12,178 nucleotides of DNA from Candidatus Omnitrophota bacterium. GTDB taxonomy: Bacteria > Omnitrophota > Gorgyraeia > Zapsychrales > Zapsychraceae. Each line of letters opens with the position of its first letter. The stretch's first letter is position 1. Below, one piece after another: positions 6,133-12,178 of this stretch. Below the pieces are notes generated by a model, which was given only the letters and a program-made list of their open reading frames with translations, ran no database searches and was not told the origin of the DNA. Both the position numbers and the translations under genes were made by a program. The stretch covers positions 1 to 12,178 of the forward strand of contig JAKQLT010000040.1 in the NCBI GenBank assembly GCA_029567025.1, in the 5' to 3' direction.

Positions 6133-6516
6133 ATGACTGAAAAACGCATTTACTATCATGACACCGACGCTGGCGGAGTCGTCTATTATGCCAATTATCT
6201 TAAATATCTCGAGGAAGACCGGACAATTTTCTTAGAAAAAAAAGGCGTGGATATCAAGAAAATGCATGAAAATCAATTTTTCTATGCGGTGCGCAGTTGC
6301 GCCTTAAATTATAAAAGTCCGGCGCGCTATGGCGATATCCTTATCTGCGAATCGCGTCTTATTAAAATAACAGCGGCCCAGTTGATTTTTGAACAAAATA
6401 TTTTTGAACAAACAACCCAACGGCCAATCGTTGAGGCAGAAGTCGTTTTAGTCAGTCTTAATAAAGACTTTAAACCAACGCCCATTCCCGAGAACATCAA
6501 AAATCTTTTAACTTAG
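6133..6516 (+). CDS. YbgC/FadM-family acyl-CoA thioesterase (hotdog fold)
   Basis: Predicted hydrolase of acyl-CoA thioesters, 127 residues, single hotdog domain of the 4HBT family. The family active-site block is intact: YYHDTDAGGVVYYANYLKYLEEDRT (quoted here as HDTDAGGVVYYANYL), in which Asp12 corresponds to the catalytic Asp18 of E. coli YbgC. YKSPARYGD matches the second conserved block and VEAEVVLVSLNKD the last strands. ATG 6133 is preceded by AAGGA at 6122-6126 with 6-nt spacing. In proteobacteria ybgC lies with tol-pal genes; here it stands upstream of gatCAB, 82 nt from gatC, so its pathway cannot be inferred from context. A 15-base near-tandem repeat at 6385-6412 encodes IFEQN-IFEQT. 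The exact substrate is unknown and FadM-like alternatives cannot be excluded. Confidence 0.88.
   Translation: MTEKRIYYHDTDAGGVVYYANYLKYLEEDRTIFLEKKGVDIKKMHENQFFYAVRSCALNYKSPARYGDILICESRLIKITAAQLIFEQNIFEQTTQRPIVEAEVVLVSLNKDFKPTPIPENIKNLLT
6385..6412 (+). repeat. Short direct repeat (13 bp, period 15) in the thioesterase gene
   Basis: ATTTTTGAACAAA occurs at 6385-6397 and again at 6400-6412, giving the peptide pair IFEQN-IFEQT in a beta-strand region. The protein is only about one residue longer here than E. coli YbgC, so a recent in-frame duplication is possible but not required. Confidence 0.6.
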
Positions 6517-6523
6517 TTTTGGC

Positions 6524-6552
6524 TTGTCAATAAGAAACAACGATGATAACAT
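6524..6552 (+). promoter_or_regulatory. Possible promoter upstream of gatCAB
   Basis: TTGTCA at 6524-6529 (5/6 to TTGACA) and TAACAT at 6547-6552 (4/6 to TATAAT), spacing 17 bp, lie in the 82-nt gap between the thioesterase gene and gatC. A site here would let gatCAB be transcribed independently. The weak -10 box makes this tentative. Confidence 0.3.
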
Positions 6553-6598
6553 AAGGACTTCTTATTTAAATTTTTATAAATATTTATATTAAACAATT

Positions 6599-6883
6599 AT
6601 GATTTCTCAAGAAGATGTCCAATATGTAGCGAGTCTTTCGCGAATTCATTTAAAAAAGGATGAAGTGGAATGCTTATCCAAAGACCTCGAAAAAATCGTT
6701 GATTACATAAAAAAACTCGAGTCCCTTGAGACAGCAAACATTCAACCCACAAGCCACGTGCTTCCGATTCAAAATGTTTTTCGAGAAGATATTATTAAGC
6801 CGTCTTTATCTCAAAAAGAGGCTCTTCATTTTTCTATTGAACAACATCAAGGGTGCTTTAAAGTCCCCAAAATTATCGAATGA
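6599..6883 (+). CDS. gatC: Glutamyl/aspartyl-tRNA amidotransferase subunit C
   Basis: Small structural subunit that wraps around and stabilises GatA in the GatCAB complex, which converts Glu-tRNA(Gln) and/or Asp-tRNA(Asn) to Gln-tRNA(Gln)/Asn-tRNA(Asn). The 94 residues are the normal length. The family start (MISQEDVQYVASLSRIHL), a helical KDLEKIVDYIKKLESLET segment and the extended PTSHVLP tail with FREDI are all present, ending FKVPKIIE. ATG 6599 has no recognisable Shine-Dalgarno (the preceding ~30 bases are almost pure A/T), unlike most neighbours; translation may rely on an unstructured AU-rich leader. The stop overlaps the gatA start as ATGA. Confidence 0.93.
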   Translation: MISQEDVQYVASLSRIHLKKDEVECLSKDLEKIVDYIKKLESLETANIQPTSHVLPIQNVFREDIIKPSLSQKEALHFSIEQHQGCFKVPKIIE

Positions 6884-8289
6884 CATTACAAACGCTCACA
6901 GCCCATGAACTTTTAAATCTTATCAAGCAGAAAAAGACTTCTGCACAAGAAATCTATCGTAGCATTTCATCACAAATAGAGAAAACAGAAAAAGATGTTC
7001 ATGCCTATGCCCATATTTTTCAAAATCCAAAAATAGAAGAATCCCGAGAATGCCCTATTCCAGTGGCCATTAAAGACAATATTTGTATCACGGATAAACT
7101 GACAACATGCAGTTCAAAAATTCTTTCTGGTTTTCGTCCCCCATATAATGCGACAGTTATTGAAAAGTTAAAAAATTCCGGAGCTGTTTTCATAGGACAC
7201 ACTAATATGGATGAATTCGCCTTTGGCTCATCAACAGAAACATCCTATTATGGCCCAACGCATAATCCCCATAAATTAGAATGTGTTCCTGGAGGATCCA
7301 GCGGAGGATCGGCTGCTGCTGTCGCAGCGAACGAAGCGATTTGGGCCCTTGGGTCTGACACCGGCGGTTCGATTCGCCAACCTGCCGCGTTTTGCGGCGT
7401 TGTCGGATTAAAGCCCACCTATGGACGCGTGTCTCGTTACGGACTAATTGCTTTTGCTTCCAGTTTAGATCAAATCGGACCTATCACAAAAGACGTGAGG
7501 GATGCCGCTTTACTGATGAATATTATCGCCGGATACGACGAGAAAGATTCTACATCCGCGAATATCCCAATACCCGATTACACACAAGCCCTTATTGATA
7601 ACGTGAAAGGCCTAAAAATTGGAATCCCAAAAGAATATTTTATCGAAGGACTTTCCGAAGAAGTTAAACGGGCTGTTTTCAACGCCATTGACCTTTTAAA
7701 AAAACAAGGGGCTATTTTTAAAGAAATTTCTTTGCCTCATACCGCCTACGCGGTAGCGACTTATTATATCGTCGCGACAGCAGAGGCAAGCTCAAATCTC
7801 GCCCGATTCGATGGCGTGCAATATGGCTTACGTATTCAGCCCCAAAAAACAAGAAAAAATCCTATAGTGGATCTTTATGAAGAAACGCGCGATGCTGGAT
7901 TTGGGCTGGAAGCCAAACGCCGTATTATGCTCGGGACGTATTCATTATCCTCTGGCTATTATGACGCGTATTATTTAAAAGGCCTTAAAGTGCGCACGCT
8001 TATTAAACAAGATTTTGAAAAGGCTTTTGAAACATTAGATGCGATCATAACGCCCACGACACCGACGACAGCTTTCAAAATAGGAGAGAAGGCTAATGAT
8101 CCGCTATCCATGTATTTATCGGACATTTATACGATCTCGGCTAATTTAAGTGGAATTCCGGCCATTTCAATTCCATGCGCAACAGGGAAAGATAATCTGC
8201 CCATAGGATTACAAATTATGGCAAAACCGTTCGATGAAGAAATGTTATTCCGTATTAGTTACACTTTTGAAAAAAATAAAAATCATTAA
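6880..8289 (+). CDS. gatA: Glutamyl/aspartyl-tRNA amidotransferase subunit A (amidase)
   Basis: Glutaminase subunit of GatCAB: hydrolyses glutamine and passes ammonia to GatB through an internal channel. The amidase-signature Ser-cisSer-Lys triad is complete: Lys65 (PVAIKDN), Ser140 (PGGSSGGSAAAVAA) and Ser164 (SDTGGSIRQPAAFCG). The distances Lys-Ser 99 and Ser-Ser 24 equal those of Staphylococcus aureus GatA (Lys79, Ser154, Ser178). Other family blocks are KPTYGRVSRYGLIAFASSLDQIG (in two parts), RRIMLGTYSLSSGYYDAYY and the C-terminal NLSGIPAISIPC with LPIGLQIM. At 469 residues it is slightly shorter than typical (~485) but complete at both ends. ATG 6880 overlaps the gatC stop by 4 nt (ATGA), a standard coupled junction. 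gatB begins 45 nt downstream after a small GC-rich hairpin. Confidence 0.96.
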   Translation: MTLQTLTAHELLNLIKQKKTSAQEIYRSISSQIEKTEKDVHAYAHIFQNPKIEESRECPIPVAIKDNICITDKLTTCSSKILSGFRPPYNATVIEKLKNSGAVFIGHTNMDEFAFGSSTETSYYGPTHNPHKLECVPGGSSGGSAAAVAANEAIWALGSDTGGSIRQPAAFCGVVGLKPTYGRVSRYGLIAFASSLDQIGPITKDVRDAALLMNIIAGYDEKDSTSANIPIPDYTQALIDNVKGLKIGIPKEYFIEGLSEEVKRAVFNAIDLLKKQGAIFKEISLPHTAYAVATYYIVATAEASSNLARFDGVQYGLRIQPQKTRKNPIVDLYEETRDAGFGLEAKRRIMLGTYSLSSGYYDAYYLKGLKVRTLIKQDFEKAFETLDAIITPTTPTTAFKIGEKANDPLSMYLSDIYTISANLSGIPAISIPCATGKDNLPIGLQIMAKPFDEEMLFRISYTFEKNKNH

Positions 8290-8302
8290 CTATTAACCAA
8301 CC

Positions 8303-8317
8303 CCACCTCGGGGGTGG
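8303..8317 (+). other. Small GC-rich hairpin between gatA and gatB
   Basis: CCACC (8303-8307) pairs with GGTGG (8313-8317) around the 5-base loop TCGGG. It is a conspicuous GC cluster in AT-rich sequence, ending about 4 bases before the gatB Shine-Dalgarno AAAGGT (8321-8326). It is followed by only a mixed A/G tract, not a T run, so it is not an intrinsic terminator. It could modulate gatB translation or processing between gatA and gatB; this is inference. Confidence 0.35.
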
Positions 8318-8334
8318 AAAAAAGGTAAAAAATA

Positions 8335-9783
8335 GTGGAGACAACGCAACAATTTGAAACAGTAATCGGACTTGAAGTCCACTTACAGCTCAAGACAAAA
8401 ACGAAAATTTTTTGTTCCTGCGCTAATGATTTTGGTGGCGAACCAAACACCCGCACCTGTCCGGTCTGCTTAGGACTACCAGGAACATTACCTGTTTTTA
8501 ATAAACAAGTCCTCGATTATGGTATCAAAATAGGACTTGCGTTAAATTGCGCTATCAATAATGTTATTAAATTTGATCGAAAAAATTATTATTATCCGGA
8601 TCTCCCTAAAGCGTATCAAATTTCACAATTTGATCTTCCTATCGCAAAAGACGGATTTCTTCTTGTCCCATCCCTAAATAATGAACTGAAAAAAATCCGT
8701 ATTCATCGCGCGCATTTAGAAGAAGATGCTGGAAAACTTATGCATGACGCTGTGCATCCGTATAGTCTTGTCGATTACAATCGCACAGGAACGCCGCTTA
8801 TGGAAATTGTTTCATCTCCTGATATGCATTCGCCGCAAGACGCTTATGATTATCTGCAAACGCTGAAACTTACATTGCAATATTTGGATGTCTCCGATTG
8901 CGATATGGAAAAAGGGAGTCTTCGCTGTGACGCAAATGTCTCTATCCGTCCTAAAGGAGAAACAAAACTCGGAACAAAAACAGAACTTAAAAATATGAAC
9001 TCCTTTAAAGCTGTCAAAGCGGCGTTAGAATATGAAATCGCTCGTCAAACAAGCGTTATGTTATCCGGAGATAAAATCATCCAAGAAACACGGCTATGGG
9101 ATGAAAATAAACAAATGACATTTTCTATGCGCAGCAAAGAAGAGGCGCATGACTACCGTTATTTCCCAGAGCCGGATCTTGTTCCCTTTACAATTTCCGA
9201 TGAAAAAATCCAATCTATAAAAAAAATGATTCCCGAACTTCCGATAGACAAATATCATCGGTTCATTGAACATTATCACTTGTCAGATTATGACGCGCGC
9301 CTTCTTATTCAAGATGCGCCATTAGCAGACTTTTTTGAAATTTGCGCTAAAAATTTTCACGACACAAAAAAAATATGCAATTGGCTTAATACCCAGGTTC
9401 TTCAAGAACTAAATGAAAGAAAAGCCCCTATTTCCAAAACGCTTTTAACGCCGGACAATCTTATTATGCTTATACAAAAAACCGATGCTGGAATTATCAG
9501 CAATTTAGCGGCTAAAGATGTTTTAAAGATAATCTTTGAAACCGGAAAACAAACAGAACAAATCATCGAAGAACAAGGGCTCGCGCAAATATCCGATGAT
9601 GTGACTCTTGAAAAAATAGCTGATGACCTGATCCGTGAAAATCAAAAAGTCATTGAACAAATCAAAAACGGAGAACAAAAGGCCTTAGGATTTCTTATTG
9701 GACAAGCAATGAAAAAAATGAATGGAAAAGCCAATCCTAAAAAAATTGGCGATATCTTACAAAGGAGGATCTTTCATGGTTAA
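8335..9783 (+). CDS. gatB: Glutamyl/aspartyl-tRNA amidotransferase subunit B
   Basis: Binds the misacylated tRNA, phosphorylates the Glu/Asp carboxyl with ATP and completes amidation with ammonia from GatA. The 482 residues are full length. The start block FETVIGLEVHLQL is followed by four cysteines (Cys27, Cys29, Cys42, Cys45; FCSC and CPVCLGLPG) forming the zinc-site variant seen in many GatB proteins. Then come FDRKNYYYPDLPKAYQISQF, HLEEDAGK, DYNRTGTPLMEIVS, GSLRCDANVSIRP, TELKNMNSF and DYRYFPEPD. The C-terminal helical and YqeY-like tail domain (LTPDNL to AMKKMNGKANP) is intact. The start is GTG 8335, placed 6 residues before the family's first block and 8 nt after AAAGGT. The last codons contain the Shine-Dalgarno and start codon of ctpA (8-nt overlap). 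Confidence 0.96.
   Translation: METTQQFETVIGLEVHLQLKTKTKIFCSCANDFGGEPNTRTCPVCLGLPGTLPVFNKQVLDYGIKIGLALNCAINNVIKFDRKNYYYPDLPKAYQISQFDLPIAKDGFLLVPSLNNELKKIRIHRAHLEEDAGKLMHDAVHPYSLVDYNRTGTPLMEIVSSPDMHSPQDAYDYLQTLKLTLQYLDVSDCDMEKGSLRCDANVSIRPKGETKLGTKTELKNMNSFKAVKAALEYEIARQTSVMLSGDKIIQETRLWDENKQMTFSMRSKEEAHDYRYFPEPDLVPFTISDEKIQSIKKMIPELPIDKYHRFIEHYHLSDYDARLLIQDAPLADFFEICAKNFHDTKKICNWLNTQVLQELNERKAPISKTLLTPDNLIMLIQKTDAGIISNLAAKDVLKIIFETGKQTEQIIEEQGLAQISDDVTLEKIADDLIRENQKVIEQIKNGEQKALGFLIGQAMKKMNGKANPKKIGDILQRRIFHG
9763..9768 (+). promoter_or_regulatory. Strong Shine-Dalgarno inside gatB that sets the ctpA start
   Basis: AGGAGG lies 7 nt before ATG 9776, within the last gatB codons (Arg-Arg). It shows that ctpA starts at 9776 and not at the in-frame ATG at 9722, which would put 18 extra residues in front of the signal/anchor helix. 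Confidence 0.85.
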
Positions 9784-11179
9784 AAAACTTTTTATCATTT
9801 TCGTCGCTCTGATCGCGTTCATTTCTGTCGCAACTTTCACGATTGGACAGACCAACAGCGAAAAACAGATTAAAAACACAACAACGACAACTCTTAAAAA
9901 TGATCGAAAGTCAAAAGATGATCTTTATTCACAAATTGAACTCTTCAGCTATAGTTTAACAACGATTCAATCAGATTATGTTGATGAGCTTTCGCCTCAA
10001 GAACTTATCTATGGTTCTTTAAAAGGTATGCTGGCCTCACTTGATCCTCACAGCCAATTCTTAGATCCAGAAGAATACACCGAACTTAAAACTGAAACCG
10101 AAGGAAAATTCGGCGGACTCGGAATTGAAATATCCATCAAAGACGGACTCTTAACCATTATCAGCCCTATTGAAGATACGCCAGCGTGGCGCGAAGGATT
10201 AAAAGCAGGGGACAGGATTGTCAAAATAGAAAAAGATATGACCAAAGACATCACCTTAAGCGAAGCGGTCAAAAAATTACGCGGCAAACCTGGAACACCT
10301 GTCACGATCACAATCCTTCGAGAAAAACCTTTTGAACTCAAAGAATATAAGATCACGCGTGAGGTCATCCATATCCAAGATGTAAAAAACACACAGATCC
10401 TTGAAGATAATATCGGCTATATTCGTTTAACAGAATTCCGAGAAGATAGCGCGGCCTCTTTCCGTAAAGCCCTTAATGAATTAACGGAAAAAGGCGCTGA
10501 TAGTCTTATCCTCGATTTGCGCAATAATCCCGGCGGCCTTCTTACAGTAGCTATCAAAATTACCGAAGAATTTTTACCCGCAGGAGAAGTCATCGTTTCC
10601 ACAAAAGGACGACGCGCATCTCAAAACAGCATTACTCTTTCTAACAATAAAAGTCATCTTATCGATTGGCCTGTGGTTGTTCTGATCAATGAAGGAAGCG
10701 CTTCAGGAAGCGAAATCTTAGCGGGCGCTCTTAAAGATAATAAGCGCGCGATTCTCGTCGGAGAAAAATCTTTTGGGAAAGGGTCTGTACAATCCGTGAT
10801 CCCTTTACCCGACGGATCTGGCCTGCGATTAACAACCAGCAAATATTTTACTCCTTCAGGCGAATCAATTCATGAAAAAGGTATTGTGCCGGACGTTGTT
10901 GTTCCTTTTATCGATTTAGGGAAACTCGAAAAAGAAGATGACACCAAACAAAAAGTGGAAGATGTCTTTGAAAATATCGAAAAACAAGAAAAAAACCAAA
11001 CGCAAACCAAACAAGAAAAATCTGAAGAAGAAATCCGTTTCAAGAAAACACCAGAAGAAATCCATCAAATCCTTTTAAACGATAATCAGGTGCGCGCGGC
11101 TATTAATGTCTTAAAGGGACTACGCGTCTATAAAACATTTGAAAAAAATAAAAACATAAGCACCCCAACACAACCATAA
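9776..11179 (+). CDS. ctpA: C-terminal processing peptidase, S41 family (CtpA/Prc type)
   Basis: Envelope serine protease that cleaves proteins near their C-terminus. From ATG 9776 it has 467 residues. Residues ~4-25 are a signal peptide or membrane anchor (VKKLFIIFVALIAFISVA), followed by a Thr/Lys/Asn-rich linker. A helical N-terminal segment contains YGSLKGMLASLDPHSQFLDP. The PDZ domain is at about 110-195 (FGGLGIEI, AGDRIVKIE). The S41 catalytic core begins at IGYIRLTEF and includes LILDLRNNPGG. The catalytic dyad is Ser310 (EGSASGSEILAGAL) and Lys335 (EKSFGKGSVQ), 25 residues apart as in D1 protease (Ser372/Lys397) and Prc (Ser430/Lys455). The last ~90 residues are a strongly charged Glu/Lys/Gln-rich stretch ending in a short helix (AAINVLKGLRVYKTF). 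It overlaps gatB by 8 nt and lies 18 nt before tsaD. Substrates are unknown. Confidence 0.94.
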   Translation: MVKKLFIIFVALIAFISVATFTIGQTNSEKQIKNTTTTTLKNDRKSKDDLYSQIELFSYSLTTIQSDYVDELSPQELIYGSLKGMLASLDPHSQFLDPEEYTELKTETEGKFGGLGIEISIKDGLLTIISPIEDTPAWREGLKAGDRIVKIEKDMTKDITLSEAVKKLRGKPGTPVTITILREKPFELKEYKITREVIHIQDVKNTQILEDNIGYIRLTEFREDSAASFRKALNELTEKGADSLILDLRNNPGGLLTVAIKITEEFLPAGEVIVSTKGRRASQNSITLSNNKSHLIDWPVVVLINEGSASGSEILAGALKDNKRAILVGEKSFGKGSVQSVIPLPDGSGLRLTTSKYFTPSGESIHEKGIVPDVVVPFIDLGKLEKEDDTKQKVEDVFENIEKQEKNQTQTKQEKSEEEIRFKKTPEEIHQILLNDNQVRAAINVLKGLRVYKTFEKNKNISTPTQP

Positions 11180-11197
11180 TGCCAGCGAAGAATTGTT

Positions 11198-12175
11198 ATG
11201 AATATTTTAGGGATTGAAACCTCTTGCGATGAAACCGCGGCATCCGTAGTCAAAAACGGCACAACGATATTATCCAACGTCGTTGTCTCGAGCTTAAAAA
11301 AACATGCTCGCTATGGAGGCGTCATTCCTGAAATTGCCTCGCGACATCATTTACAAATCATTAACACAATCGTTAAAGAATCTCTGTCAGAGGCGAGATT
11401 AGAACTTTCAGCTATTAACGCGATAGCCGTGACCTCATCGCCCGGGCTAATGGGATCTCTTCTCGTTGGGACATCTTTCGCCAAAGCGCTCAGTTTGGCT
11501 CTTCAAAAACCGTTGATTGAGGTTGACCACATCAAGGCGCACCTTTACGCGAATTTTCTTTCAGAAAAAAAACCTCAACTTCCCGCGATCGGGCTGATTG
11601 TTTCAGGCGGACATACGAGTTTGTATCATATAACCTCTTTAAAAAATTTCAAATTATTAGGCCAAACACGCGACGATGCCGCCGGAGAGGCCTTTGACAA
11701 AGTCGCGCGTATTTTAAAACTTGGCTATCCGGGAGGGCCCATCATTGATAAACTTGCTCAAGAAAATAAAAAAACAGATACGCTCATTACCTTTAAAGGC
11801 GCAGAATTAAAAAATCCTTTTGACTTCAGTTTTAGCGGCATCAAAACAGCTGTTCTTTATTATCGTCAAAATAATCCTCAAACGCCTGTTGAAGAAATAG
11901 CTTTCGCCTTTCAAAAAAGCGTTGTAACAACCCTTGTTGATAAAGCTTTATCGGCCTGCCAGAAATTAAAAGTCAAAACACTCTTAATCGGTGGAGGCGT
12001 CGCCGCAAATTCACACTTACGAGCGGCATTACTGAAAAAATGCACGCAACAACATATCGCTCTTTTTACCCCGCCTTTATCCTTATGCGTCGATAACGCC
12101 GCTATGATCGCTGGATTTGGCTATCATATCAAACCGATAGGAAGGAGACCTCATGCACGACCAAGAACTCATTAA
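11198..12175 (+). CDS. tsaD: tRNA N6-adenosine threonylcarbamoyltransferase TsaD
   Basis: Transfers the threonylcarbamoyl group from threonylcarbamoyl-AMP to A37 of ANN-decoding tRNAs (t6A), working with TsaB and TsaE; essential in most bacteria. The ASKHA-fold motifs are all present: NILGIETSCDETAASVV, VIPEIASRHH, SSPGLMGSLLVG, SGGHTSL, DDAAGEAFDKVAR, YPGGPIIDKLA, FSFSGIKTAV, LLIGGGVAAN and LCVDNAAMIAGFGY. Metal ligands are His111 and His115 (DHIKAH) and Asp299, matching E. coli His111/His115/Asp300. At 325 residues it is complete and slightly shorter than E. coli (337). The last ~10 residues are unusually Arg/His-rich (GRRPHARPRTH), probably because this stretch also encodes the next gene's ribosome-binding site and start. 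ATG 11198 has only a weak GAAG upstream. tsaB, tsaC and tsaE are not in the window. Confidence 0.96.
   Translation: MNILGIETSCDETAASVVKNGTTILSNVVVSSLKKHARYGGVIPEIASRHHLQIINTIVKESLSEARLELSAINAIAVTSSPGLMGSLLVGTSFAKALSLALQKPLIEVDHIKAHLYANFLSEKKPQLPAIGLIVSGGHTSLYHITSLKNFKLLGQTRDDAAGEAFDKVARILKLGYPGGPIIDKLAQENKKTDTLITFKGAELKNPFDFSFSGIKTAVLYYRQNNPQTPVEEIAFAFQKSVVTTLVDKALSACQKLKVKTLLIGGGVAANSHLRAALLKKCTQQHIALFTPPLSLCVDNAAMIAGFGYHIKPIGRRPHARPRTH
12143..12148 (+). promoter_or_regulatory. Shine-Dalgarno inside the 3' end of tsaD for the next gene
   Basis: AGGAGA is followed after 4 nt by ATG at 12153, in a different frame from tsaD. The combination indicates a real start of a downstream gene and translational coupling. 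Confidence 0.7.
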
Positions 12176-12178
12176 AAT
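12153..12178 (+). CDS. Start of an unidentified gene, cut by the right edge
   Basis: ATG 12153 opens a frame reading MHDQELIK and then runs out of the window. It overlaps the last 23 bases of tsaD in the +1 register relative to it and has a good Shine-Dalgarno 4 nt upstream. Eight residues are too few to identify a family. By position it would be co-transcribed with ctpA and tsaD. Confidence 0.55.

Noticed and set aside
9722..9775. Longer ctpA start at ATG 9722
   Set aside because: AGGAGG at 9763-9768 sits ideally before ATG 9776, and the extra 18 residues would precede a normal signal/anchor sequence and overlap gatB by 62 bases.
10048..10392. Antisense open frame of 114 codons opposite the CtpA PDZ domain
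   Set aside because: No family resemblance and full overlap with conserved CtpA coding sequence.
1..12178. tRNA, rRNA, CRISPR array, transposon or phage genes
   Set aside because: All gaps between genes are 184 bases or shorter, and none shows a cloverleaf, spaced repeats, or terminal inverted repeats.

Overview
The window is a dense, AT-rich bacterial core region with twelve protein genes in view. It starts inside a secDF gene and ends just after the start codon of a gene that runs off the right edge. SurA, a SecDF-type translocon, a periplasmic-type S41 protease and a PilZ protein point to a diderm (outer-membrane) bacterium. Gene content, AT-richness and frequent GTG/TTG starts would suit a lineage such as Omnitrophota or another PVC-side candidate phylum, but that placement is an inference from general impression and not a phylogenetic result. 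I see no tRNA, rRNA, CRISPR array, insertion sequence or phage gene, and no gene-free stretch longer than 185 bases.

Region 1 (1-5530, + strand) is one tight run: secDF (3' part), a very short mfd, surA, pdxA, rsmA. Junctions are 3 nt, a 7-nt overlap, a 20-nt overlap and 8 nt, so the genes are almost certainly co-transcribed and translationally coupled. The order surA-pdxA-rsmA is the same as in the Escherichia coli surA-pdxA-rsmA(ksgA)-apaGH operon. It mixes protein export and envelope folding (SecDF, SurA) with vitamin B6 synthesis, 16S rRNA dimethylation and transcription-coupled repair.

Region 2 (5531-6132) holds a small PilZ-domain gene on the - strand, convergent with rsmA, and a 184-bp divergent intergenic region carrying a perfect 17-bp palindrome and a good sigma70-like promoter for the + strand.

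Region 3 (6133-12178, + strand) holds a YbgC/FadM-type thioesterase, the complete gatC-gatA-gatB amidotransferase operon, a C-terminal processing protease (ctpA), tsaD for tRNA t6A synthesis, and the first nine codons of another gene. GatCAB implies that Gln-tRNA and/or Asn-tRNA are made by transamidation. gatB/ctpA and tsaD/next gene overlap, each with a strong Shine-Dalgarno sequence inside the upstream gene.

The observation most worth following is the Mfd. By eye it keeps the UvrA-binding domain (D2), the RNA-polymerase-interaction domain (D4/RID) and the whole RecG-like motor (D5/D6 with TRG motif), but lacks D1a, D1b, D3 and the autoinhibitory C-terminal D7. That gives 630 residues instead of about 1,150 in an intact, tightly packed gene. 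The second is the SurA-like protein, whose single parvulin domain lacks both conserved histidines and is probably a chaperone only.
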